Shown here: positions 19,005-27,376 of the stretch, piece after piece | Numbering within the stretch: position 1 is the stretch's first letter | How the letters are laid out: the number at the start of each line of letters is the position of its first letter | Assembly: GCF_035958815.1 (NCBI RefSeq) | Contig: NZ_CP108383.1 | Coordinates: 7,812,001 to 7,876,000 of the forward strand | Direction of reading: 5' to 3' | DNA length: 64,000 nucleotides | Source: Nocardia sp. NBC_01327 | GTDB lineage: Bacteria > Actinomycetota > Actinomycetes > Mycobacteriales > Mycobacteriaceae | Translations under genes and position numbers: made by a program | The notes under the pieces: generated by a model | Seen by the model: only the letters and a program-made list of their open reading frames with translations | Database searches by the model: none | What the model was told of the DNA's origin: nothing

Positions 19005-19337
19005 TCACTCACCGCCGCCCACATCGCCCATGGCCGTCCAGCCCTGATTACTGACCCCGTAGAAGATCGCCACCAGCAGGAACAGCACCAGCGCCACCAC
19101 CGGCTGCACGAACCCGATCGCCGTGCACACCGCGTAGACCACGATCCCCGGCCAGGCCCGCCACCCTTCGTGACGCGCGAACGCCGCATCGAATCCGGGG
19201 CGGAACATCTCCGGCCGCTTCGCCAGCCGCCACCACATGGGCGCCCAGGGGATGGTCATCAGCACACCCACAATCCCGTACAGCGTCACCGCTCTCGGAA
19301 GGAAATACCACTGAGAGTGGATCGGACCATACGACAA
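19005..19337 (-). pseudogene. Possible C-terminal remnant of a TMEM175/DUF1211-type membrane protein
   Basis: An open frame of 110 residues with three hydrophobic stretches (TLYGIVGVLMTIPW, IVVYAVCTAIGFV, VALVLFLLVAIFYGV). The arrangement of Arg-rich loop, Trp-Pro loop and terminal helix pair recalls the last helices of TMEM175/DUF1211 potassium-channel-like proteins, which normally have six. The N-terminal helices are absent; immediately upstream is the terminator of the preceding gene. No ribosome site is visible. It may be a decayed or truncated gene, or a short independent membrane protein. Confidence 0.4.
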
Positions 19338-19338
19338 A

Positions 19339-19361
19339 GGCCCGGTCCATCGGACCGGGCC
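19339..19361 (-). terminator. Terminator with the recurrent GGCCCGGTCC stem
   Basis: GGCCCGGTCC (19339-19348) and GGACCGGGCC (19352-19361) pair perfectly over a 3-nt loop. On the minus strand a TTTGTC tail follows, 18-41 bases past the stop of the VC0807-like gene. Confidence 0.8.
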
Positions 19362-19379
19362 CGCGTACTGCCGTTCGCG

Positions 19380-20060
19380 CTATTCCGCGTTCTTGCGCAC
19401 CCGCTTGATCGTGCGCGCGCTGATCATCATGAGCGTCGTGATGGTGACCACGATGAGCACGGTGCCCAGCCAGGCCATGGTGTGGATCGGCAGTTGGTAT
19501 GCGAGCACTACGCGCAGGATCGCCTCGGCGAGCAGCCCGACGCCCCAGAGCACCGCGAGGTTCCGGTAGCTGCGCCGCGCGTCCGGATCGTTCTCGTAGG
19601 TCGACTCCAGAATGGGCAGCCGGTGCGGAGCCGAGGTGGCCACCGCCTTGCGCGCCGCCGCATAGGTGAGCGGCTTGCCCAGCATGGCGCTGATCAGGAA
19701 GGCGAGCCCGATGACCGCCGTGCCGAACGAATCTTTGATGATCATGATGCGGGGATCGCCGCTGATCAGCGAGCCGACGAGGCCGATGACGAAGACCGCG
19801 AGCACAAGCGCGGCCATGGCGTCGAGTTTCCGCGCCCGAATCGCCGGAATGCCCACCATCACCGCCGAGACGATCGCACCGGCCAGCAGGGCGATGAAAT
19901 CGGAGTATCCGAGCCAGTGCAGAACGAAGTAGGCGAGCGTCGGAATCGCGACATCCCGCAGAATCGGAGCGAGCATCCGACCGATACCCGGGCGGGCCGG
20001 CTCCGGCGACGTGGCGGACTGCCCGTGCGATGCGATCCCGGTGGTTTCGATGGCGGCCAT
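19380..20060 (-). CDS. VC0807-like polytopic membrane protein
   Basis: A 226-residue protein of the VC0807/DUF3159-like group. About six membrane helices begin near residue 25 (DVAIPTLAYFVLHWLGYSDFIALLAG). The N-terminal 22 residues and a basic C-terminus (ARTIKRVRKNAE) are cytoplasmic. The family is widespread in actinobacteria, without known function. I chose ATG 20060 because GGGGAG lies 8 nt upstream. It is monocistronic, with a strong terminator and a 16-bp palindrome upstream of its promoter. Confidence 0.75.
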   Translation of the reverse strand: MAAIETTGIASHGQSATSPEPARPGIGRMLAPILRDVAIPTLAYFVLHWLGYSDFIALLAGAIVSAVMVGIPAIRARKLDAMAALVLAVFVIGLVGSLISGDPRIMIIKDSFGTAVIGLAFLISAMLGKPLTYAAARKAVATSAPHRLPILESTYENDPDARRSYRNLAVLWGVGLLAEAILRVVLAYQLPIHTMAWLGTVLIVVTITTLMMISARTIKRVRKNAE

Positions 20061-20155
20061 TTCGGCGACTCCCCTGTTAGTTCGACTGTGCGCTACCGGA
20101 AATGACGCTACGGACGAACGGGCTCCACGAGATCTGCCAACCATCACCTCCTCGC

Positions 20156-20171
20156 CATGACAACTGTCATG
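20156..20171. promoter_or_regulatory. Perfect 16-bp palindrome
   Basis: CATGACA-AC-TGTCATG is a perfect dyad 96 bases upstream of the VC0807-like gene and 15 bases past the MarR stop. It may be an operator for the membrane-protein gene. Confidence 0.45.
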
Positions 20172-20185
20172 CCGGGCAGCGAACG

Positions 20186-20626
20186 TCAGACGGGTGCGGA
20201 CTCGGTCGTGTGCACCCGGTCGATCAGGGTGGTCAGGGCCCGGGGCAGGCGACTGTCGGCGCCGAGCAGATCCAGGCCGCTCTCACCAATGGCCTTGCTC
20301 ATCACCTGGTAGGTGATCAGGCCGCGACGGGTCGGGAAGACGAGCACGCGGCGGCGGTCGGCATCGTCCACCTTGCGGTGCACCAGATTGTCGGAGATCA
20401 TCGCGTCGATCAGGCGCGTGAGGCTGGCGCCGGTGAGCAGGGTGGCCTCCGCGATCTGCGACATGGAGCGCCCACCTCCCCCTGCGACGGCGCCCAGCAC
20501 ATGCCACCGACCGACGGAGGTTTCCCCGATGCAGGCCGCGATCGCGCGATCCAATTCCTGTGATGCCAGGCGCACCAGTCGCGCCAACTCCTCCAGCGCG
20601 GCGGGCGCAGTGCTATCGTCCACCAC
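20186..20626 (-). CDS. MarR family transcriptional regulator
   Basis: A 146-residue winged-helix repressor/activator. The DNA-binding domain (about 40-105) includes MSQIAEATLLTGASLTRLID and the wing DDADRRRVLVFPT with the conserved D-x-R-R. The GTG at 20626 is the only sensible start; the frame runs much further upstream only as antisense to the binding-protein gene. It diverges from the AmiC-like binding-protein gene 60 bases away, with CCGTAT/ATACGG half-sites between. It is the probable regulator of the amide cluster that follows. Confidence 0.85.
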   Translation of the reverse strand: MVDDSTAPAALEELARLVRLASQELDRAIAACIGETSVGRWHVLGAVAGGGGRSMSQIAEATLLTGASLTRLIDAMISDNLVHRKVDDADRRRVLVFPTRRGLITYQVMSKAIGESGLDLLGADSRLPRALTTLIDRVHTTESAPV

Positions 20627-20642
20627 AGCACTATATACAACG

Positions 20643-20675
20643 CCGTATGGTAAAGATTCAAATGGAAATATACGG
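20643..20675. promoter_or_regulatory. Candidate MarR operator in an AT-rich divergent promoter
   Basis: CCGTAT (20643-20648) and ATACGG (20670-20675) face each other in the 60-bp AT-rich gap between the MarR gene and the binding-protein gene. The second arm directly abuts the tandem GTG codons near 20675. Confidence 0.45.
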
Positions 20676-20686
20676 TGGTGATTTCC

Positions 20687-21766
20687 ATGGCACCCTTGGT
20701 TTCTCGCACCGCGCGCACAACGGTGGATATCGCGCTGGTCGTTCCACTGAGCGGGCCCGCGGGCATGTTCGGGCCGTCCTCGGAGGCGTGCGCCGCGCTC
20801 GCCGTCGAGGACATCAATGCGATGGGCGGCATTCTGGATCGCCCGGTGCGGCTGCATCCGATCGATTCCGGCGCGCCACTGCCGCAATTGGCCGACCGGA
20901 TCGGCCGGATGGTCGATCGCGGTGAGATAGACGGTGTGGTCGGCTGGCATCTGTCCAATGCCCGCAAGGTCATCACACCGCAGACCGCGGGGCGAATTCC
21001 CTACGTCTACACCACTTTCTACGAGGGCGGCGAGAATTCCGACGGGGTCTACATGGTCGGCGAAACCCCCGATCAGCAGCTGTTCCCGGCATTGCGCTGG
21101 CTGCGTAGCGAATTCGGTATCCGGCGCTGGTGCGTGATCGGCAACGATTATGTGTGGCCACGCGAAACAGCGCGGGCAACAAGGGAATTCACGGCGGGCA
21201 CCGATATCGATGTGGTCGGCGAAGAATACATCCCGCTGGGCAGCCGGCGTTTCGGCCGCGCCCTCGAGCTGATTCGCCATTCCCCGGCGCAGGGCGTCCT
21301 GCTGTTCATGGTCGGCGCGGACTGCGCGGCCTTCAATCGGGCCTTCGCACGCGCCGGTCTCGACGACGGCAGACTGCGGCTGAGCATGATGATCGGCGAA
21401 GATGTCCTCTACGCCGGTGGACCGGACAGCACCCGCGGATTGCACACCGCCTCAGGCTATTTCGAAAGCGTGGTCTCGCCCGAGGGCATGGATTTCGGCA
21501 GCCGCTACGTCCGCCGCTTCGGCACCTGCGCGCCCGCGCTGAACAATATCGGCGAATCCTGCTACGAGGGCATGCTGCTGTTCGCCTCCCTCGCCGAAGC
21601 CGCCCGCAGCCTGGACCTGCGCACCATCGAAAGACATGCCGCGCAGGTCAGTTACGGCGGCCCGCGCGGTGAGGTCCGGGTGCGTGGTGCGCACACCACG
21701 CAGCCGGTCTTCCTCGCCGATGCCGACGCCCTGCAATTCAGCGTCCTGGCCGAGCTCAATACCTGA
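20687..21766 (+). CDS. AmiC/urea-type solute-binding protein without signal peptide
   Basis: A 359-residue type-I periplasmic-binding-fold protein (Peripla_BP_5 group: AmiC, UrtA, FmdD). VDIALVVPLSGPAGMFG opens the first lobe, and DGVVGWHLSNARKVITP and YVYTTFYEGGENSDGVYMVG form the ligand cleft region. There is no signal peptide or lipobox, so it should stay in the cytoplasm like Pseudomonas AmiC, a ligand sensor for amidase expression. GTG starts exist at 20675 and 20678; I use the ATG at 20687. Together with the adjacent MarR gene and formamidase it suggests amide sensing rather than transport. No ABC permease genes adjoin it. Confidence 0.8.
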   Translation: MAPLVSRTARTTVDIALVVPLSGPAGMFGPSSEACAALAVEDINAMGGILDRPVRLHPIDSGAPLPQLADRIGRMVDRGEIDGVVGWHLSNARKVITPQTAGRIPYVYTTFYEGGENSDGVYMVGETPDQQLFPALRWLRSEFGIRRWCVIGNDYVWPRETARATREFTAGTDIDVVGEEYIPLGSRRFGRALELIRHSPAQGVLLFMVGADCAAFNRAFARAGLDDGRLRLSMMIGEDVLYAGGPDSTRGLHTASGYFESVVSPEGMDFGSRYVRRFGTCAPALNNIGESCYEGMLLFASLAEAARSLDLRTIERHAAQVSYGGPRGEVRVRGAHTTQPVFLADADALQFSVLAELNT

Positions 21767-21807
21767 GACCGTGAACCCGTGGGGGCCATGGGTTCACGGT
21801 CGCGGCA

Positions 21808-23532
21808 TCAGCCGACCACGGACGGCTGCTGCAATCCGAGGCGCTCGGCGTCGGTGGTATCGCGATAGGCCGCCGATTGGCACTGCTCATGGCAGTTCTT
21901 GGTGAGCGTGCAGGTCAGCGAGGAGATGGGCCCGCCGTGGAAGGGGCAGTCGTGCACCATATCCGGGAGTTCGTAGCGCTTGCCGTCCACCACATCCAGC
22001 AGGGTCTGGCCCGCCCACAGCGGCTCCTTCTCGATTTCCTCCCGCAGCGGATTGGGCCGGGCCAGATAGTACTTCCCGCCCGTGGCCAGGGCGATCAGCG
22101 GTGTGAGCACCAGCGCGATGGTCAGTGCGAGATAGGGCGACCAGGCCTCGAGGAACGCGCCGAAGGCGCCGAAGTAGGCGGCGATCGATACCGCCGAACC
22201 GGCGAGCATGGAGCCGAAGCCGACCGGGTTGATCGGGTACAGATACGCCCGCTTGAATTCGATATAGGGCGGGCTGATCTTCAACAGCCCCTTGTTGATC
22301 ACCAGATCCGCGACGATCGCGCCGATCCAGGCGATAGCCACATTCGAGTAGAAGCCGAGGATCGTATTCAGCACCGTGAACATATTCGCGAGCATGAGCG
22401 TCAGCGCGATTCCGATGTGCAGCACCAGCCACACCACGCGCCCGGGATGGATGTGCAGCACCCGGCTGAAGAAGTTGGACCAGGACAGCGAACCCGAATA
22501 CGCGTTGGTGACATTGATTTTGATCTGCGAGAGCAGCACCATGACGGTCGCGACGGACAGCGCCGCGGCATGGTTGTGGATCATCGAGCCGTAGCTGCCC
22601 AGGAACATTTCGACCGGCTCGGTGGCCCGCGTGAAGCCCACCTGCCCGGCGATATAGAACGCGAGGAACGCGCCGCACAGCTGTTTGGCCGCGCCGAGAA
22701 TCACCCAGCCGGGCCCGGCCGACAGCACCGCCGCCCACCAGCGCAGCGGCGGCGTCTCGGACTTCTCCGGCATGAAGCGCAGGTAGTCGACCTGTTCACC
22801 GATCTGCGCGATGAGCGAAAGAGCTACGCCCGCACCGGATCCCACCGCGATCGCGCTGATGCGATCACTGCCGCCGTTGCCCGCCCAGGACAGGAAGCCC
22901 TCGAAGCCGTGCGGATCGCTGATGGCGATCATGACCAGCGGCGCGGCGAACAGGATGAGCCACAGCGGCTGGGTCCAGACCTGGAATTTCGCCAGCGCCG
23001 ACATGCCGTACAGCACAAGCGGAATAATGATCAGCGAGCCGATCAGATAGCCGAATACCAGCGGTAGATGGAAGGCCAGATGCATGGCCTGCGCCATGAT
23101 CGCGCCCTCCAGCGCGAAGAAGATGAAGCAGAAGCTGGCATAGATCACGCTGGTCAGGGTCGAGCCGAAGTAGCCGAAACCCGCTCCGCGGGTGAGCAGA
23201 TCCATGTCCAGGTTGTATTTGGCGGCGTAGTAGGCGATCGGGATGCCGGTCAGGAAGATGGTCACGGCCGCCACCAGGATGGCGATCACCGCGCTGGCGG
23301 CGCCGTGCGTGACGGCGATCGAGGCGCCGATCGAATAGTCCGCCAGGTAGGCGATGCCGCCGAGCGCGGCGATGGAGCAGGCCATCGGGCTCCAGCGGCG
23401 AAAGGACTTGGGCGCGTAGCGCAGTGAGTAGTCCTCGATATTGTCCTTGGCCGCCCAGGCCTGGAAGCGGGTCCAGCGGGTCGGGGGCGGCGCGGCGGGA
23501 TCTACCGGCGCAGACGAGGCGGTGCTGCTCAT
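21808..23532 (-). CDS. NCS1 family nucleobase/amide-type permease with Cys-rich tail
   Basis: A 574-residue, 12-helix cation-coupled importer of the NCS1 (purine-cytosine-allantoin-hydantoin) family. Its helical core runs from about residue 45 to 490. The last 60 residues form a cytoplasmic extension with clustered metal-ligand residues: HDCPFHGG, SLTCTLTK, NCHEQCQ. In this context (formamidase, AmiC-like sensor) it may import an N-containing substrate whose breakdown yields formamide or another small amide; the exact substrate is unknown. It diverges from fmdB over a 228-bp AT-rich gap. Confidence 0.85.
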   Translation of the reverse strand: MSSTASSAPVDPAAPPPTRWTRFQAWAAKDNIEDYSLRYAPKSFRRWSPMACSIAALGGIAYLADYSIGASIAVTHGAASAVIAILVAAVTIFLTGIPIAYYAAKYNLDMDLLTRGAGFGYFGSTLTSVIYASFCFIFFALEGAIMAQAMHLAFHLPLVFGYLIGSLIIIPLVLYGMSALAKFQVWTQPLWLILFAAPLVMIAISDPHGFEGFLSWAGNGGSDRISAIAVGSGAGVALSLIAQIGEQVDYLRFMPEKSETPPLRWWAAVLSAGPGWVILGAAKQLCGAFLAFYIAGQVGFTRATEPVEMFLGSYGSMIHNHAAALSVATVMVLLSQIKINVTNAYSGSLSWSNFFSRVLHIHPGRVVWLVLHIGIALTLMLANMFTVLNTILGFYSNVAIAWIGAIVADLVINKGLLKISPPYIEFKRAYLYPINPVGFGSMLAGSAVSIAAYFGAFGAFLEAWSPYLALTIALVLTPLIALATGGKYYLARPNPLREEIEKEPLWAGQTLLDVVDGKRYELPDMVHDCPFHGGPISSLTCTLTKNCHEQCQSAAYRDTTDAERLGLQQPSVVG

Positions 23533-23760
23533 CGGGGGTCTCCTAGCTAGAACGCCGCGGCGAGGCTGGGGGTCGCGGCGAAAACAGACGCTAGGTGGAA
23601 TATTTTCAGATGACTATAATCCGAATGAAAGTTAACTCACGCGATACCGGGCTCGTTCGCCGTAATACGAAGTTCACGCGCCGGTTCCGCTGCGGAGACA
23701 TCCGAGCCTTTGTATCGTCTCCGTACGGAATACATTCGTTTGAAACTAAATGAGGTGAGC

Positions 23761-24036
23761 GTGCCCCTCTACGAGTTCCGCTGCCGCGACTGCGGCAGCT
23801 TCGACCGCAGCTACTCCATGGCCGAGGTGCCGGCCGCCGCGGACTGCCCCGACTGCGCGGGTGCGAGCAGGCGGCAGCCGGGCGGGGCCTTCGTCCGTCC
23901 CGGCTCCGCCGCCGCCCGGCTCATCGACGCCACCACCCGTACCGCGAGCGAGCCCGCGGTGGTCGGCGCCCCGGCCGGGCGCGGCGGCGCGCCCGTCACC
24001 CGGAATCCGTTGCACCGCAAGCTTCCCCGTCCCTGA
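23761..24036 (+). CDS. fmdB: FmdB family zinc-ribbon regulatory protein
   Basis: A 91-residue protein with the FmdB zinc ribbon at its N-terminus: PLYEFRCRDCGSFDRSY, then DCPDCAGASRR, giving the four Cys ligands (CRDC and CPDC). The rest is an Ala/Gly/Arg-rich tail. FmdB is linked to expression of the formamidase gene in Methylophilus and similar loci. GTG 23761 is preferred (GAGGTGAGC just upstream) over earlier in-frame codons. fmdA begins 14 bases after its stop, so the two are one operon. Confidence 0.88.
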   Translation: MPLYEFRCRDCGSFDRSYSMAEVPAAADCPDCAGASRRQPGGAFVRPGSAAARLIDATTRTASEPAVVGAPAGRGGAPVTRNPLHRKLPRP

Positions 24037-24050
24037 GAAGGAGTGCTGTC

Positions 24051-25304
24051 ATGCCCGAGTTGCTATTCCCCCTCGATTCCCGCAAGAAGTTCACCGAGCA
24101 GCAGTTCGTCGGCCACAACCGCTGGCATCCGGACATTCCCGCGCCGGTGACCGTGAAGCCCGGCGACGAGTTCCGGGTGCATGTGCGCGAATGGTTCGAC
24201 GGCGCGATCCACAATGACGACAGCGCCGAGGATGTGCTGAACGCGCCGCTGAGCACCGTGCACTGCCTGTCCGGTCCGTTCGCGGTGGAGGGCGCGCAGC
24301 CCGGCGATCTGCTCATTGTCGACATCCTCGATATCGGCCCCATCCCGCAGGAGGATTCGGGCCCGCTGGCCGGCCAGGGCTGGGGTTACACCGGCATCTT
24401 CCCCACCGACAACGGCGGCGGTTTCCTCACCGAGCACTTCCCCGACGCCTACAAGGCGATCTGGGATTTCAGCGGCCACACCGCGACCTCGCGGCACGTG
24501 CCCGGCGTGAAGTTCACCGGCATCATGCATCCGGGACTCATGGGCACCGCGCCGTCGGCCGCCCTGCTGTCCAAGTGGAATGCCCGCGAGGGCGCGCTGA
24601 TCGCCACCGATCCGATGCGCGTACCGCCGCTCGCGCTGCCGCCGGAACCTCGCGACGCGATTCTCGGCTCGCTCCGCGGATCCGAATTCGACCGTGCCGC
24701 AGCCGAAGCCGCGCGTACCGCACCGCCGCGCGAGAACGGCGGCAACCAGGACATCAAGAATTTCACGCGGGGCAGCCGCGTCTTCTATCCGGTCTTCGTG
24801 GACGGCGCCAAGCTCTCGGTCGGCGATCTGCACTTCTCGCAGGGCGACGGTGAGATCACCTTCTGCGGCGCCATCGAGATGGGCGGCTTCATCGATCTGC
24901 GCGTCGATCTGATCAAGAACGGTATGGAGCTGTACGGCGTCAGCGAGAACGCCATCTTCATGCCGGGCAACGAAGGCCCCAATTACACCGAGTTCCTGGC
25001 CTTCTCGGGCACCTCGGTCACCCTCGGCGGCGAACAGCGCTACCTGGACTCACAGCTGTCCTTCGAACGCGCCTGCCTGCACGCCATCGACTACCTCACC
25101 AAGTTCGGCTACAGCCCCGAACAGGCATACCTGCTCCTGGGCGCCGCTCCCATCGAAGGCCGCTTCTCCGGCGTCGTGGACATCCCGAATTCCTGTGCCA
25201 CCGTGTACATCCCGACTGCCATCTTCGACTTCTCGATCACGCCCACCGCGGGCGGCCCGGTCACCATCGACCCCGGCATGGGCGCACCCCGCGCCACCCG
25301 GTGA
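24051..25304 (+). CDS. fmdA: Formamidase (acetamidase/formamidase family)
   Basis: A 417-residue cytosolic enzyme hydrolysing formamide (and weakly other short amides) to formate and ammonia, hence a nitrogen-scavenging function. It has the family's N-terminal block FVGHNRWHPDIPAPVTVKPGDEF, the central PGVKFTGIMHPGLMGTAPS, and the metal/catalytic segment GDLHFSQGDGEITFCGAIEM near 260-280. Length matches typical FmdA (about 410). A good ribosome site (GAAGGAG) precedes ATG. It is the catabolic core of the MarR/AmiC-like/NCS1/FmdB cluster. Confidence 0.93.
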   Translation: MPELLFPLDSRKKFTEQQFVGHNRWHPDIPAPVTVKPGDEFRVHVREWFDGAIHNDDSAEDVLNAPLSTVHCLSGPFAVEGAQPGDLLIVDILDIGPIPQEDSGPLAGQGWGYTGIFPTDNGGGFLTEHFPDAYKAIWDFSGHTATSRHVPGVKFTGIMHPGLMGTAPSAALLSKWNAREGALIATDPMRVPPLALPPEPRDAILGSLRGSEFDRAAAEAARTAPPRENGGNQDIKNFTRGSRVFYPVFVDGAKLSVGDLHFSQGDGEITFCGAIEMGGFIDLRVDLIKNGMELYGVSENAIFMPGNEGPNYTEFLAFSGTSVTLGGEQRYLDSQLSFERACLHAIDYLTKFGYSPEQAYLLLGAAPIEGRFSGVVDIPNSCATVYIPTAIFDFSITPTAGGPVTIDPGMGAPRATR

Positions 25305-25325
25305 CCGATACCCTCCGGTCGGCGG

Positions 25326-26648
25326 CTACCCGGCCGCCGATTGGAGGGTGGCGCCCTTGGTCTCCGGGGCTCCCCAGATACAGATTCCGAAGCCGACCGC
25401 GGTCAGGCCCGCGGCGTACAGGAATGTCGGACCCATGCCCAGGTGATCGAGTGACCAGGGCAGCAGATAGGTGCCCAGGGCCGCGCCGATGCGGCTGACA
25501 GAGGTGGCGATGCCGACGGCGGTGGCGCGAATGTGGGTGGGGAACAGCTCGTTCGGATAGGTCCAGTCCAGGACGTTCGGGCCGCCGCAGAAGAACGCGT
25601 ACAGGCACAGCATGACGAAGGCCAGCATGGCGGGCATGCTCGGCCAGACGCCGATGAACAGCACCGGGATGATCATCAGGCCGAAGCACCAGATGATGGT
25701 CGGGCGGCGGCCGACGGTATCGATGAGCCGCATGGCGGGCAGGCAGCCGATCAGGAAGACCAGGCTGATCAGACCGACGCCCAGGGTGTCCATCCAGGTG
25801 CCCGAGGGCATGCCGAAGGATTCCAGAATCTGCGGGCCGAAGGTCAGCATGGCGAACAGCACCGCGACCTGGCAGACGAAGAATCCGCAGCAGAACACAA
25901 TGCGCTTGCGGTATTTCGGGCCGAACAGCTCCCGGAGCGAACCCTTCTGCTCGGAGTGCTTTTCGACCAGATCGTCCGGATCGACCCGTACATGCAGGTA
26001 CTTCTCCACCATGGCCGCGGCCTTGTCCGCCTTACCGTGCTCGGCCAGCCAGCGCGGCGATTCCGGGGCGGTGCTCTGCCGGATGATCAGGAAGAACGCG
26101 CACAGCACCGCGGCGCTCGCCACCTGCCACCGCCAGCTGCCGTTTCCACCGAAGGTCAGCAGCAGATAGCCGACCACATAGGCCAGCACGGAACCCATGT
26201 ACCAGGCGATGATCTGGAAGCCGAGCAGTTTGCCGCGCTGTTTGATCGGCAGCCACTCCCCCAGCAACGAGGTGGCGATCGGATAGTCGGCGGCCACCGC
26301 CATGCCGAGCACAAATCGTAGAATGACTATGAGCCAGGTGGATTCGGCCCAGAACGACAGGATCGAGCACAGTCCCATGACAACCAGGTCGGCGGTGTAC
26401 ATGACCTCTCGCCCGAACTTGTCGGTGAGGATGCCGAACAGCGCGCCGCCGATGAACATGCCGACCAGCGATGCCGCACCGATCAATTGGGTATCGCCGG
26501 TGCTGAGATTCAGTTCGGCCGTCATACCGATCAGCGCGGTGCCGATAATGCTCAGAATATAGCCGTCCAGCAGCGGGCCACCCGAGCAGGCGATCGACAG
26601 CCGCCGGTGAAATCCGGTGAAGGGTGCGTCATCGATAACGGTGGTCAC
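25326..26648 (-). CDS. MFS transporter (sugar/organic-acid porter type)
   Basis: A 440-residue, 12-helix symporter of the metabolite:H+ branch. It carries GGALFGILTDKFGREVMY (loop 2-3, near 75), RFVLGMAVAADYPIATSLLGEWLP (motif of helices 4-5, near 115), and a second DTVGRRPTII-type loop. It starts with GTG at 26648, with GAGG 7 nt upstream. Located convergent to fmdA with a 21-base gap, it is probably part of the amide-utilisation group. It could carry the acid product or the substrate; neither can be determined here. Confidence 0.82.
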   Translation of the reverse strand: MTTVIDDAPFTGFHRRLSIACSGGPLLDGYILSIIGTALIGMTAELNLSTGDTQLIGAASLVGMFIGGALFGILTDKFGREVMYTADLVVMGLCSILSFWAESTWLIVILRFVLGMAVAADYPIATSLLGEWLPIKQRGKLLGFQIIAWYMGSVLAYVVGYLLLTFGGNGSWRWQVASAAVLCAFFLIIRQSTAPESPRWLAEHGKADKAAAMVEKYLHVRVDPDDLVEKHSEQKGSLRELFGPKYRKRIVFCCGFFVCQVAVLFAMLTFGPQILESFGMPSGTWMDTLGVGLISLVFLIGCLPAMRLIDTVGRRPTIIWCFGLMIIPVLFIGVWPSMPAMLAFVMLCLYAFFCGGPNVLDWTYPNELFPTHIRATAVGIATSVSRIGAALGTYLLPWSLDHLGMGPTFLYAAGLTAVGFGICIWGAPETKGATLQSAAG

Positions 26649-26755
26649 TTCAGCCCTCCCAGAGACGACCCGGCAAACACCTTGACACAGCGAATAATTA
26701 GCAAATGCCGCGAACTTACCCTCGCGGCGCCCCGCTGTGAGGTGCTGACACGCCG

Positions 26756-27280
26756 TTACGGGTTGCGCTCCGGGATCTGCTCGAGGGCCCACTTCGCCCA
26801 TTCCTGGTTCATGGCGTAGTAGCGCTCGCCCCACTCCATGGCAATGCGGCCGTAGACGGACAGGTTGCTTTCGTCCCAGTCGATGCTGGCCTCGAGGCTG
26901 TGCAGATCGTCCTGCGCCCGTGTGGTTCCGGCGCCGATCTCGGACAGGTATTTTCGCGCCTGCGCCTGGCTGACGGCGCCGAGGAAGAATACGCGCATCA
27001 GCATTTCATTGCGCGCCACCCGTTTCGGCGCGGTCTCGGTCAGCCAGTGCCGCAGTTCGGCCAGGCCCTCGTCGGTGAGGGTGTATTCCTTGCGGCCGCG
27101 CGCACCCTCGTCCGATACCGAGATCAGCGCACTGTCGGCGAGTTTGGTGAGCTCGGTGTAGATCTGACTCTGCGTGGCGGGCCACACCGACGCCAAGGAC
27201 TTCTTGAACCGTTGCAGCAGGTCGTATCCGCTCGCGGGATGGTCGGCCAGCAGGCCGAGCAGGGCATACCTCAGGCTCAT
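26756..27280 (-). CDS. PadR family transcriptional regulator
   Basis: A 174-residue PadR repressor. The winged helix covers residues 1-80: MSLRYALLGLLADHPASGYDLLQRF, then SQIYTELTKLADSALISVS and GRKEYTLTDEGLAEL. The C-terminal Vir-like dimerisation domain runs 95-174. Start ATG 27280 matches the usual PadR N-terminus. It diverges from the membrane-protein/carotenoid-oxygenase operon, and two copies of a GACATGTC palindrome fill the 96-bp gap. PadR proteins typically derepress when they bind phenolic or hydrophobic ligands. Confidence 0.92.
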   Translation of the reverse strand: MSLRYALLGLLADHPASGYDLLQRFKKSLASVWPATQSQIYTELTKLADSALISVSDEGARGRKEYTLTDEGLAELRHWLTETAPKRVARNEMLMRVFFLGAVSQAQARKYLSEIGAGTTRAQDDLHSLEASIDWDESNLSVYGRIAMEWGERYYAMNQEWAKWALEQIPERNP

Positions 27281-27304
27281 AGCGATCATCCTACATTCCA
27301 CTAT

Positions 27305-27343
27305 TGACATGTCGAACACGGACGCTCTACCTTCGACATGTCA
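27305..27343. promoter_or_regulatory. Double PadR operator
   Basis: TGACATGTCGAA (27305-27316) and its mirror TTCGACATGTCA (27332-27343) form an inverted pair; each contains the 8-bp palindrome GACATGTC. Outer arms CATTCC (27294-27299) and GGAATG (27349-27354) extend the symmetry. It covers the divergent promoter region between padR (start 27280) and the operon starting at 27377. Confidence 0.8.
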
Positions 27344-27376
27344 CAATAGGAATGTCACGCCGAGGAGCTTTCGACG

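Noticed and set aside
20627..21445. Upstream extension of the MarR gene to 419 residues
   Set aside because: The added part is antisense to the AmiC-like gene; MarR proteins are about 145 residues and the GTG at 20626 fits.
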